Assembly: GCA_016710745.1 (NCBI GenBank)
Contig: JADJVB010000013.1
Coordinates: 1-64,000 of the forward strand
Source of the DNA: Chitinophagaceae bacterium
GTDB taxonomy: Bacteria > Bacteroidota > Bacteroidia > Chitinophagales > Chitinophagaceae
Direction: 5' to 3'
DNA: 64,000 bases
The position numbers were made by a program, and so were the translations under genes. The notes under the pieces were generated by a model. The model was not told the DNA's origin and made no database searches. It worked only from the letters and a program-made list of their open reading frames with translations. Shown here piece by piece: positions 46,108-54,400 of this stretch. Position 1 is the stretch's first letter, and each line of letters starts with the position of its first letter.

Positions 46108-46608
46108 ATGTCTACGATCGAATTCAACCAGTCACTAATCAGCAACACAGAGTATTTGAAACCCTTTGCTATGTCTTTAACCCGGGATATGGAATCGGCC
46201 AAGGACCTGATTCAGGAAACCTTGTTCAGAGCCCTTTCTAACCGGGATAAATACAATGCCGGTACCAATATTAAGGCCTGGATGTACACCATCATGCGTA
46301 ATATCTTCATCAATAATTACCGTCGTGCTGCCAAACAAAATACAATTTTCGACAATACGCCTAACGACTACCTGTTAGATTATAACCAGTACGCCACAGC
46401 AAATGCAGCGGAAACCAATCTTTCTTTAAAGGAAATCAAGGCGGCGATAAATGGTTTGCCTGAGATATTCAAGGATCCTTTTGAATTGTATTTTGAAGGA
46501 TACAAATACCACGAGATTGCCGATACGCTGCAGGAGCCACTGGGTACTATCAAAAGCCGGATACACTTTGCCAGGAAATTATTGAAAGAGCAGCTGACCA
46601 GGTATTAA
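46108..46608 (+). CDS. ECF-type RNA polymerase sigma factor
   Basis: A 166-residue sigma-70-family protein with only regions 2 and 4. ESAKDLIQETLFRALSNRDKY and NIKAWMYTIMRNIFINNYRR form region 2. LPEIFKDPFELYFEGYKYHEIADTLQEPLGTIKSRIHFAR is the region 4 helix-turn-helix. No anti-sigma gene is adjacent. Between the CarH-like regulator and crtI, it is the probable activator of the carotenoid genes, a layout also seen in other Bacteroidota carotenoid loci. The upstream GTTAAAC half-sites suggest that CarH controls it. Confidence 0.9.
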   Translation: MSTIEFNQSLISNTEYLKPFAMSLTRDMESAKDLIQETLFRALSNRDKYNAGTNIKAWMYTIMRNIFINNYRRAAKQNTIFDNTPNDYLLDYNQYATANAAETNLSLKEIKAAINGLPEIFKDPFELYFEGYKYHEIADTLQEPLGTIKSRIHFARKLLKEQLTRY

Positions 46609-46671
46609 GCATTGGAAAATAATACCCACCGGTACTGTTTTCTGTATCGACCAATAACGTAATTTAGCGCA

Positions 46672-48177
46672 TTGAAAAAAGCAGTCATTATAGGAAGTGG
46701 GTTTGCGGGATTGTCGGCAGCGTGTTTTATGGCTAAAGCGGGCTGGCAGGTAACGGTTCTTGAAAAACAGGCAACAGCCGGTGGCCGGGCCAGGCAATTG
46801 AAGGAGGCGGGATTTATGTTCGACATGGGTCCCAGCTGGTATTGGATGCCGGAGGTTTTTGAACGGTTCTTTAACAGTTTTGGAAAAAAGGTATCAGATT
46901 ACTACCAATTGACGCGCCTTGATCCGTCTTACCGGGTATATTGGAACGATGGGCCAATTGATATTCCGGCCGATTATGGCGAACTGAAGAAGTTATTTGA
47001 AAGTATTGAAACGGGTAGTGCTGCCAAACTCGACAGTTTTATGGATGAGGCTTTGTATAAATACGAAGTGGGCATCAATAAACTGGTTCACAAACCGGGG
47101 CAGTCATACGCGGAGTTTTTAGACTGGGACCTGGTTAAAGGAGTTTTAAAGCTCGATGTGTTTACCTCCATGAAGAAGCATATCAGCAAACATTTTAAAA
47201 ATTCCAAACTGCAACAGTTACTCGAGTTTCCGGTTTTGTTCCTGGGAGCCCTGCCGGAAAAGACCCCGGCTTTGTACAGCCTGATGAATTATGCGGATAT
47301 TAAACTGGGAACCTGGTACCCGCACGAGGGAATGTACAAGATTGTGGAAGGGATGGTTGCTGTTGCCGAAGAACTTGGCGTTAGCTTTGTTTACGATTGC
47401 GATGTACATGAGATAAAGATCAATAACGGACTCGCAACTGAAGTAATAGCAAACCTGACTGCTGAACAAACAGGTGGCTCATTGCCGGTTGCCGGTTCAT
47501 ACCTGGCCGACGTGGTAATAGGTGCCGCTGATTATCATTTCATTGAAACGAAATTATTGCCCGAAGCTGGAAGGGTATATTCGGCAGCCTATTGGGAAAA
47601 AAGGGTAATGGCGCCCAGTTGTTTATTGTATTATGTGGGACTAAATAAAAAACTGACGTCTGTTTGCCACCACAGCCTGTTTTTCGACAGTAGCTTTGAC
47701 GAACACGGAAAGGAGATCTACAACTCAAAACAATGGCCTACAGATCCCTTGTTTTATGTTTGTACGCCTTCCGTGTCGGACCATACGGTGGCTCCCGCGG
47801 GCTGTGAAAACCTGTTTTTCCTGATTCCGGTGGCAGCCGGATTAGCAGGCGATACGGAGGAATTAAGGGATCGGTATTTTGATCAGATCCTGGAAAGATT
47901 TGAAAGGCATACCGGACAAAAGTTAAAAGAATCTATTATTTATAAAAAAACCTATTCTGTTAGTAATTTCGTAAATGATTATAATTCGTTTAAGGGGAAT
48001 GCCTATGGTTTGGCAAATACACTGATGCAGACGGCAAATTTAAAGCCAGCATGCAGAAGTATTAAGATAAAAAACTTATTTTACACCGGTCAGCTAACTG
48101 TTCCGGGTCCGGGTGTACCTCCCAGCTTAATCAGCGGTGAGGTGGTTGCCAAAGAAGCAACAAAACACTATGGATGA
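46672..48177 (+). CDS. crtI: Phytoene desaturase
   Basis: CrtI converts colourless phytoene to lycopene by four desaturations at the membrane. The 501-residue product from the TTG at 46672 opens KKAVIIGSGFAGLSAACFMAKAG (FAD dinucleotide fold), with EKQATAGGRARQL and FMFDMGPSWYWMPEVFERFF next. PEKTPALYSLMNYADIKLGTWYP marks the CrtI substrate domain. YTGQLTVPGPGVPPSLISGE near the C terminus is the CrtI signature. crtB follows. No ATG is available close to the conserved start, so TTG is well supported. Confidence 0.93.
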   Translation: MKKAVIIGSGFAGLSAACFMAKAGWQVTVLEKQATAGGRARQLKEAGFMFDMGPSWYWMPEVFERFFNSFGKKVSDYYQLTRLDPSYRVYWNDGPIDIPADYGELKKLFESIETGSAAKLDSFMDEALYKYEVGINKLVHKPGQSYAEFLDWDLVKGVLKLDVFTSMKKHISKHFKNSKLQQLLEFPVLFLGALPEKTPALYSLMNYADIKLGTWYPHEGMYKIVEGMVAVAEELGVSFVYDCDVHEIKINNGLATEVIANLTAEQTGGSLPVAGSYLADVVIGAADYHFIETKLLPEAGRVYSAAYWEKRVMAPSCLLYYVGLNKKLTSVCHHSLFFDSSFDEHGKEIYNSKQWPTDPLFYVCTPSVSDHTVAPAGCENLFFLIPVAAGLAGDTEELRDRYFDQILERFERHTGQKLKESIIYKKTYSVSNFVNDYNSFKGNAYGLANTLMQTANLKPACRSIKIKNLFYTGQLTVPGPGVPPSLISGEVVAKEATKHYG

Positions 48178-48300
48178 TTTCAATTTATTAATCGGCAGCC
48201 GGTCGGCTAGGCGAATTTCAATAAATTTAAAATCTGTACTTTAGTATTGGTATCCGTGTAAAGACTGTTTTTTAATTGAAAACAAAATTTGTTAAAGGAA

Positions 48301-49137
48301 ATGATTAAGCTTTTCCATGATATTAGCCAGCAATGCAGCAAAGCTGTAACTGAAAAATACAGCACCTCTTTCAGTAGTGCCATCAAATTACTGCATCCCG
48401 AACTTCGTACGCCTATCTATAATATTTATGGGTTTGTTCGGTTTGCCGATGAGATTGTGGATACTTTTCATCAATACAAAAAAGAAGAATTGCTGACTGA
48501 GTTTAAGAAAGATACCTATGCGGCTATCGACAGGGGTATCAGCCTGAACCCGATTCTGCATAGTTTTCAGATCACAGTACGGGATTATAATATTGGCCCT
48601 GACCTGATTGAATCTTTTTTCAGCAGTATGGAAATGGACCTCAGTAAAACGGAGTACAACAGCAATGGCTATAAGGATTATATATATGGCAGCGCCGAAG
48701 TGGTTGGCCTCATGTGCCTCTATGTTTTTTGTGAAGGAGATAAAAATATGTACAACGATTTGAAACCTTCGGCACAGGCACTCGGAGCAGCGTTTCAGAA
48801 AGTGAATTTCCTGCGTGATGTGAAAGCCGACTATGAGCAACTGAACAGATCTTATTTTCCGGAAGTTGACTTTACCAATTTTACTCCTTTTATGAAAAAG
48901 CAGATTGAGGATGATATCGCTTTGGATTTTGAAAATGCCTATGAGGGAATATTAAACCTGCCAACCAAGGCCAGGTTTGGTGTGTATGTGGCATACAAAT
49001 ATTACCTATCACTTTTCAAGAAAATAAAGCGCACCGCTCCTGCCAACATTATGGATCAACGGATCCGTATTCCCAATTATGGTAAAGCGTATATTGTGGC
49101 GAAAGCGGGGCTCAGAAGCCAATTCAATTTATATTAA
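48301..49137 (+). CDS. crtB: Phytoene synthase
   Basis: CrtB joins two geranylgeranyl diphosphates to phytoene, the first committed carotenoid step. The 278-residue product from the ATG at 48301 (a TTG at 48289 would add four residues) has the two Mg-binding aspartate clusters: DEIVD at residues 50-54 and RDVKAD with Asp173 and Asp177. YSTSFSSAIKLL and YGSAEVVGLMCLYVF are family motifs. The 123-base gap after crtI is long for one operon and contains a TACTTTAG box, so a separate promoter is possible. The donor enzyme crtE is not in the window. Confidence 0.94.
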   Translation: MIKLFHDISQQCSKAVTEKYSTSFSSAIKLLHPELRTPIYNIYGFVRFADEIVDTFHQYKKEELLTEFKKDTYAAIDRGISLNPILHSFQITVRDYNIGPDLIESFFSSMEMDLSKTEYNSNGYKDYIYGSAEVVGLMCLYVFCEGDKNMYNDLKPSAQALGAAFQKVNFLRDVKADYEQLNRSYFPEVDFTNFTPFMKKQIEDDIALDFENAYEGILNLPTKARFGVYVAYKYYLSLFKKIKRTAPANIMDQRIRIPNYGKAYIVAKAGLRSQFNLY

Positions 49138-49150
49138 CCAACGGGATTCA

Positions 49151-49669
49151 ATGAATGTTATTTTGGTAGATGAACATGACCGGCAAACGGGGATCATGGA
49201 AAAAATGGAAGTTCATCAAAAAGCACTGTTACACAGGGCCTTCAGCATATTTATTTTTAATGAAAAGAACGAGATGCTGTTGCATAAGCGGGCCGGTGGG
49301 AAATACCATAGCGGCGGATTATGGACCAACGCCTGTTGCAGTCATCCACAACCCGGTGACGACACCCGGGCGGCAGCCGAAATACGTTTACAGGAAGAAA
49401 TGGGATTCAACACGGTAATCAATAAAGCATTTGATTTCATTTATAAAGTGCCTTTTGATAACGGCTTAACAGAGCATGAATTCGACCATGTTTTTATTGG
49501 CCGCTATGATGGCGAAATTAAACCCAATGCCGAAGAGGTGAGCGACTATTGTTTTAAACCGGTTGAGGAAATCAAGAATTCTATTCAGGTTCATCCACAA
49601 AAATATACCGCCTGGTTCAAGATTGCTTTTCCAAAAATGGAAGCGTACCTTCAATCTGCCGCTATTTAA
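49151..49669 (+). CDS. idi: Isopentenyl-diphosphate delta-isomerase (type 1)
   Basis: Idi interconverts isopentenyl and dimethylallyl diphosphate and supplies the carotenoid pathway. The 172-residue Nudix-fold protein from the ATG at 49151 has LLHRAFSIFIFNEKNEMLLHKRA, LWTNACCSHPQPGDD with the catalytic cysteine, and TEHEFDHVFIG with the catalytic glutamate. It starts 13 bases after crtB, so they are cotranscribed. An upstream extension of the frame into crtB is not conserved and was ignored. Confidence 0.94.
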   Translation: MNVILVDEHDRQTGIMEKMEVHQKALLHRAFSIFIFNEKNEMLLHKRAGGKYHSGGLWTNACCSHPQPGDDTRAAAEIRLQEEMGFNTVINKAFDFIYKVPFDNGLTEHEFDHVFIGRYDGEIKPNAEEVSDYCFKPVEEIKNSIQVHPQKYTAWFKIAFPKMEAYLQSAAI

Positions 49670-49691
49670 TTTATTCAGTAGAAAAAAGATC

Positions 49692-50381
49692 GTGTTTAAC
49701 AGCTTTACCAAATTTGAAATTGCCACGGCCCTGGCTGTATTATTTCACAGCATTGGGTTGGTTGGTTTATTGTTTTTCAACAGGGAATTTTTTCTGGCAG
49801 CCACGCCCCTGAATTTATTATTATCCTTCAGCTTATTGATCTGGACACAGGAGCAAAAAAATGCGCCATTTTTTATTTTTCTTGCGGCCTGCTTTCTGGT
49901 GGGTTTTGGGGTAGAAATGGTGGGTATCAATACCGGTATACTTTTTGGAAGTTATGCCTATGGAGATGTGCTGGGCCCTACATTCCGTAACGTGCCGTTG
50001 TTGATCGGGATAAACTGGTTTATCATCATATATTGCTGTGGCATAGGGATACACACATTACTGATGAAAGCCATTAACCGGATAGCTGCCGACAGCGGTA
50101 AAACACCGATGGCATTGAAAGCCCTGTCGGTGATCGTTGATGGTGCCACCATGGCCGTTATGTTCGACTGGTTGATGGAACCGGTTGCGGTTAAACTGGG
50201 TTACTGGGTATGGTTGGGAGATGGCTCAATCCCTATATTTAACTATTTCTGCTGGTTTGTAGTGAGTTTATTGTTATTAGCCGGGTTTCATTTCGCAAAA
50301 TTTAATAAACAAAACAAATTCGCTGTAAATTTGTTGCTGATACAACTGATGTTCTTCCTGCTATTAAGAACATTTTTGTAA
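49692..50381 (+). CDS. cruF: CruF-like carotenoid 1,2-hydratase (DUF422)
   Basis: A 229-residue integral membrane protein with about seven hydrophobic segments. FLVGFGVEMVGINTGILFGSYAYGDVLGP and VDGATMAVMFDWLMEPVAVKLGYWVW are hallmark stretches of the CruF/DUF422 carotenoid hydratases. CruF adds water across the psi end of gamma-carotene, giving the 1'-hydroxyl. The start was placed at the GTG at 49692, after the idi stop; the frame is open further up into idi, but that stretch is not membrane-like. With CrtD and a cyclase it points to a saproxanthin/myxol-type xanthophyll. Confidence 0.82.
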   Translation: MFNSFTKFEIATALAVLFHSIGLVGLLFFNREFFLAATPLNLLLSFSLLIWTQEQKNAPFFIFLAACFLVGFGVEMVGINTGILFGSYAYGDVLGPTFRNVPLLIGINWFIIIYCCGIGIHTLLMKAINRIAADSGKTPMALKALSVIVDGATMAVMFDWLMEPVAVKLGYWVWLGDGSIPIFNYFCWFVVSLLLLAGFHFAKFNKQNKFAVNLLLIQLMFFLLLRTFL

Positions 50382-50400
50382 CAATCTTTAGCAGAGCTTA

Positions 50401-50417
50401 CAACTTTGTCAAAGTTG
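50401..50417. promoter_or_regulatory. 17-bp palindrome CAACTTTG-T-CAAAGTTG upstream of crtZ
   Basis: The eight-base arms match perfectly around a single T, in the 65-base gap between cruF and crtZ and 30 bases before the crtZ start. It does not share the GTTAAAC core seen before the sigma gene. A regulator site, or an mRNA hairpin between the genes, is possible; there is no T tract for a terminator. Confidence 0.4.
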
Positions 50418-50446
50418 AGCAACATAAAAAATCGTATTAATATTCA

Positions 50447-50953
50447 ATGATCTGGGTTTTATACATAGCGATCACATTAACCACTTTCATTCTGATGGAA
50501 GGCTTCACCTGGTGTTTGCACCGGTATGTTATGCATGGGATAGGCTGGAACCTGCATAAAGATCATCATCAGAAAGGCCCGGGCTTTTTTGAAAAAAATG
50601 ATGCCTATTTCCTCATTTTTGCCATACCAAGCTGGTTGCTGATCATGCTGGGTGTTATCTATAAACAGTACTGGATGATCTGTATCGGCGCCGGCTTTAC
50701 CTTGTATGGCATGGCCTATTTTTTAATTCATGAAGTGATCATCCACCAGCGATTTAAATGGTTTAGCCGCAGTAACAATACTTATGTGCGCGCCATTCGT
50801 TGGGCACATAAAATGCACCACAAACATTTGGAAAAAGAAGAAGGCGAAAGTTTTGGCATGCTTTGGGTACATAAAAAATACTGGGATAAAGTGAGGGCCG
50901 ATAAAAAGCGGAACGCAAAACAGGTTGACATTACCGAAACTGTTTCGGCCTGA
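50447..50953 (+). CDS. crtZ: Beta-carotene 3-hydroxylase
   Basis: CrtZ is a membrane di-iron hydroxylase that adds the 3-OH to beta-ionone rings. The 168-residue protein has the histidine clusters HRYVMH (His25, His30), HKDHH (His37, His40, His41), HEVIIH (His95, His100) and HKMHH (His121, His124, His125) between four hydrophobic segments. This is the full set for the fatty-acid-hydroxylase-type family. Its 3' end overlaps the open frame of the cyclase gene, so the two are translated from one message. Confidence 0.93.
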   Translation: MIWVLYIAITLTTFILMEGFTWCLHRYVMHGIGWNLHKDHHQKGPGFFEKNDAYFLIFAIPSWLLIMLGVIYKQYWMICIGAGFTLYGMAYFLIHEVIIHQRFKWFSRSNNTYVRAIRWAHKMHHKHLEKEEGESFGMLWVHKKYWDKVRADKKRNAKQVDITETVSA

Positions 50954-51002
50954 TTTTCTACACGATAAACTATTTACAGCGCCCGCCGGCTCAGATGCTA
51001 TT

Positions 51003-51698
51003 TTGGATCCTCAGTATACATATTTTCTTATTCTCGCTGCCTCATTGGCCGGCCCTTTGGCGTTGAGTTTCGATAAAAAAGTGGCATTTTATAAAAACTG
51101 GAAATACCTTTTCCCGGCTATGTTGATCCCTGCCTTGCTTTATATTGTATGGGATGCTTTTTTTACGGCGCAGGGTGTATGGGGTTTTAATGAAACCTAT
51201 ATCACCGGCATAAAAATATTTAATTTGCCCGTTGAGGAAGTGCTTTTCTTTTTTGTGGTGCCTTATTGCTGTGTTTTTATTTATGCCTGCATCAGAAGTT
51301 ATTTTCCAAACCTGGCCGGCAAAAAAAATGCCGACCTGTTTCTGAAACTGTTGGCGGTTATGTTGCTGGTTACGGGTATATTTTATGTTGGTAAATATTA
51401 TACCGGCTGGACTTTTATGTTTACCGGTGGTTTTATCCTCGTTCTATATGTGTTCCGGAAATACATTTACCCCTTCGATGCCATTTCATTTATAGTATCC
51501 TATGCCGTCTGTTTGGTTCCTTTTTTGATTGTAAACGGATTTTTAACGGCCATCCCGGTTGTGCAATATAATGATGCAGAAAACCTGGGATTCAGAATTT
51601 ATACCATTCCTTTTGAAGATGTTTTTTACGGCCTGTTGCTCATTTTAATGAATATCGTGTTGTATGAGAAATTGAAAAGCAGGCAGGTTGCTGAATAG
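51003..51698 (+). CDS. Fused CrtYcd-type lycopene cyclase
   Basis: A membrane protein of about 231 residues with two repeats of the heterodimer-type lycopene cyclase domain in one chain, as in other Bacteroidota and in fungal CarRA. Repeat 1: YFLILAASLAGPLALSFDKKVAFY, then PVEEVLFFFVVPYC. Repeat 2: FMFTGGFILVLYVFRKYIYPFD, then IPFEDVFYGLLLILMN. The E-E and E-D pairs in the two P-x-E-(E/D) motifs are the family signature. The frame is open from 50925 within crtZ. The TTG at 51003 (MDPQYTYFLIL) was chosen because homology starts there. It would make the beta ring of a monocyclic or dicyclic carotenoid. Confidence 0.85.
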   Translation: MDPQYTYFLILAASLAGPLALSFDKKVAFYKNWKYLFPAMLIPALLYIVWDAFFTAQGVWGFNETYITGIKIFNLPVEEVLFFFVVPYCCVFIYACIRSYFPNLAGKKNADLFLKLLAVMLLVTGIFYVGKYYTGWTFMFTGGFILVLYVFRKYIYPFDAISFIVSYAVCLVPFLIVNGFLTAIPVVQYNDAENLGFRIYTIPFEDVFYGLLLILMNIVLYEKLKSRQVAE

Positions 51699-51702
51699 CG
51701 AT

Positions 51703-53145
51703 CTAATGCCTTTGTAGTTTGCCTGTATTTGTCATCGGCAACGAATCAACAATTTTTAGCCGTTGCGGTGCTTTAAATGCGGAGAGTCTTTTTTTGCAAT
51801 AGGTCAATACATCCTCCACGTTGATCGTTGCACCTGGCTGCAACACAATTTCGCCTTCAATAATTTGTCCCAATAATGGGTGCGGTTTGCTGCTGATACG
51901 GGCCTGTTTAATTTCGGGAATCTGTTCCAGTACCGCTTCTACTTCTTCCGGAAAAACTTTTAAGCCCGAGATATTGATCACCGATTTCGACCGGCCCTCA
52001 ATGGTGATCAAACCATCTTTATCTTTTTTAGCGATGTCGGCGGTTAAAAAATACCCATTCTGTAAAACCTCTTTTTGTAAAGTTGGGGGTAGCAGGTAAG
52101 CATCGAACATGCCGGGGCCTTTAATGCCCAGGATACCGGTTTGTCCGGCGGGAAGTGGCTCGTTGTGCTCATCCAAAATATCAACGGTGTAACCCGGTTG
52201 GGCATATCCAACCGCTTCGGGATGTTCGGCAGATTTGGTATAGTTCAAAATGGGTAAACCAATTTCAATGATGCCATAAGCCTGGCTAACATTCAGGTTA
52301 AACCTTTTTTTAAAAGCCCTGCAAACATCAATCGAAATCGCAGCCGACGTGGAGATCACTTTTTTAAGAGAAGGCATTTGTTCATTACCTGCATCATTGG
52401 CCAGCAGCCTTATCTGTACCGGAGATGCATACAGCAAACTGCCTTTATGCCTGTTGGTTATGTCAATAATATTTTTGGCCATAAAATCTTTTGCCACGGC
52501 AATGGCGGCGCCAAACTTTACATATAAAATAACGGAAACGATAAAGTGATAGGCCATAGGCAACACCCAGATAACGGTATCGGCGGGCCCAAGTTCAAGC
52601 CCTTTGTTGGCCGCCTGAATTCTGTCTATCACGGCCTGATGAGAAACGATAACGCCTTTGGATTTTCCGGTGGTTCCGGATGTAAACCGCATAAACGCGG
52701 GTTGATCAACGAACCTTGCAAAAGGCAGGGCCTGGTCAACCTGTGTGAAAGCAAACCGGAACGAACCCTGTTTCATCGGAATAACTGTTTCCACGCTGTT
52801 TAATGGCTGGATAGATGACCGGTCGTCGATGATCGCGTGTAACCGGGCTTCGTTCAGTATATCATCTATTTCTGCTTTTTTCAATTGTGGCGACATCGGC
52901 ATTACCGTAGCGCCCGTACCCGCGGCAGCAAAGATACCGATGATGAAATTTCGGCCATTGCCGGCCATCACACCAATACCCATACCAGCTGTAATACCCA
53001 GGCGTGTGAGCTCCAGCCGCAATTCGGTTGCTTCATGTAGTAATTCCAGGAAACTGATCACGCCGTGCTCATCATAAACGGCGGGATGAGTTGGCCATTT
53101 TTGCGCAGCGTCCACCAGTATTTCATAAACAGGCAATTGCTTCAT
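51703..53145 (-). CDS. AMP-forming acyl ligase (ANL superfamily)
   Basis: A 480-residue adenylating enzyme from the ATG at 53145; an upstream extension overlaps the preceding gene and is not conserved. RFTSGTTGKSKGVIVSHQAV is the P-loop motif, SQAYGIIEIGLPI the acyl/ATP motif, FLTADIAKKDKDGLI the ribose-binding motif (TAD in place of TGD), and PMTNTGKLQR carries the catalytic Lys476. It should activate a carboxylic acid as acyl-AMP and load it on CoA or on the nearby acyl carrier protein. Last gene of the minus-strand six-gene set; its stop faces the cyclase stop with a four-base gap. Confidence 0.87.
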   Translation of the reverse strand: MKQLPVYEILVDAAQKWPTHPAVYDEHGVISFLELLHEATELRLELTRLGITAGMGIGVMAGNGRNFIIGIFAAAGTGATVMPMSPQLKKAEIDDILNEARLHAIIDDRSSIQPLNSVETVIPMKQGSFRFAFTQVDQALPFARFVDQPAFMRFTSGTTGKSKGVIVSHQAVIDRIQAANKGLELGPADTVIWVLPMAYHFIVSVILYVKFGAAIAVAKDFMAKNIIDITNRHKGSLLYASPVQIRLLANDAGNEQMPSLKKVISTSAAISIDVCRAFKKRFNLNVSQAYGIIEIGLPILNYTKSAEHPEAVGYAQPGYTVDILDEHNEPLPAGQTGILGIKGPGMFDAYLLPPTLQKEVLQNGYFLTADIAKKDKDGLITIEGRSKSVINISGLKVFPEEVEAVLEQIPEIKQARISSKPHPLLGQIIEGEIVLQPGATINVEDVLTYCKKRLSAFKAPQRLKIVDSLPMTNTGKLQRH

Positions 53146-53158
53146 CCGGCAAAAATAC

Positions 53159-54400
53159 TTATAATTGGTCGTTTTGGATTTGTTCAATGACCTCGGCAAG
53201 CGAAATATCCGAGGCTACCGCCGCAGCCATACAGCCTGCGGCATAGCCCGTTTGCAGGCAAATGCCCATAACCCGTGCACTGGCAATGGCGGCATCGTTC
53301 GCTGATATATTTCTTCCGGCAAAAAACAGGTTTGAGGTATGTGCCGATTGCAGACAACCGGCAGGAACCTGGTAACATTCGCCCTCGAGGAAACGCATGC
53401 TTACCCGCAACTGCTGGCTCCATTCCTCAATGGGCCAGCTGGCATTGGCGATGGCATCTTCAAATTGTTTACAGGGTAACACGTCATTTTCGGTAAGGAT
53501 ATATTTACCAATACTGCGTTGCCCGATTCGTATACCTACTTCCGGAGCGATATGCTGGATCGAAGCATTTTTGAAAGCAGGTACCTGGGTCGTTAAAAAT
53601 TCAACAAGATTTTCAACAAAACTATGGGCTACGGTTCTCAGTTCCTGTAAGTTACCCGGGGCATAGGTAACAGGCAGGGGAATGCCAACTTTCAAACTCA
53701 CCAGCTTGTTTTTTAGCGAGCCTTGTACAATATACACACGGTCGTAAAAATTCGCCAGTTTATCTTCTTCAATTGCAGAGCGTATAGCTTTTATAATTAT
53801 CATGCCAAGCCTGGCTTCATTTGTTTCTTCTATACCCTGCATAGTAAAAACCTGGGCGGCGGCCTGGTAATTATCACTTTTGATCAGCGGTAAACCGGCG
53901 GCTCTGCTGATAATACTATCACCCGAGCAATCAATGATGGATTTGAGATGAATGGTTACCGGGTTGCCATCAGCAATGACGGAAACGGAAATAATTTTTC
54001 CATTGGTTTTTTGTACTGTTTCCAATACCGAATTGAAGTAAGTGGTTACGTTATTATTATGCAGGAGCCCAAGCGAAATATCTTTGAATGAGTCGATATT
54101 GTACGGAAGATAATGCAGGCCATCGGCATTGTGCAGCGCCGTGCTGCCGGATCTTTGCTGCAATGTTTCGGCAAACTCCCTGGCAAATCCTTTCACAATA
54201 AATTCGGCCGTCTGGTTTTTCGAATTTCGGTAAAGTCCGCAAACAGTACCCACTTCAGCAGCAGTTGCCTTGCCACCCGGATACGCATTTCTTTCAATTA
54301 AAATTACCTGCAATCCTCTACGGGCAATGGCTACGGCAGCTGCAATACCCGCAGAACCGGCGCCCAAAACCACCACATCAGTATATTTGATCGACTCCAT
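53159..54400 (-). CDS. FAD-dependent oxidoreductase
   Basis: A 413-residue flavoprotein of the FAD_oxidored type. TDVVVLGAGSAGIAAAVAIARRG is the dinucleotide fold with Gly13, Gly15 and Gly18. ERNAYPGGKATAAEVGTVCGLY follows, with a cysteine at about residue 55. SIIDCSGDSIISRAAG is the second FAD motif, and LFFAGRNISANDAAIASARVMG the C-terminal FAD motif. The substrate is unknown; as part of an ACP cassette it may oxidise the bound acyl group or the final product. The ATG overlaps the end of the acyltransferase gene by one base, indicating coupling. Confidence 0.82.
   Translation of the reverse strand: MESIKYTDVVVLGAGSAGIAAAVAIARRGLQVILIERNAYPGGKATAAEVGTVCGLYRNSKNQTAEFIVKGFAREFAETLQQRSGSTALHNADGLHYLPYNIDSFKDISLGLLHNNNVTTYFNSVLETVQKTNGKIISVSVIADGNPVTIHLKSIIDCSGDSIISRAAGLPLIKSDNYQAAAQVFTMQGIEETNEARLGMIIIKAIRSAIEEDKLANFYDRVYIVQGSLKNKLVSLKVGIPLPVTYAPGNLQELRTVAHSFVENLVEFLTTQVPAFKNASIQHIAPEVGIRIGQRSIGKYILTENDVLPCKQFEDAIANASWPIEEWSQQLRVSMRFLEGECYQVPAGCLQSAHTSNLFFAGRNISANDAAIASARVMGICLQTGYAAGCMAAAVASDISLAEVIEQIQNDQL

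Noticed and set aside
49563..49691. Upstream extension of the CruF-like frame into idi
   Set aside because: It is the shadow of the idi 3' end and is not hydrophobic like the rest of the protein.
50925..51002. Upstream start for the lycopene cyclase inside crtZ
   Set aside because: The 26 extra residues are polar and not seen at the start of this family; homology begins at the TTG at 51003.
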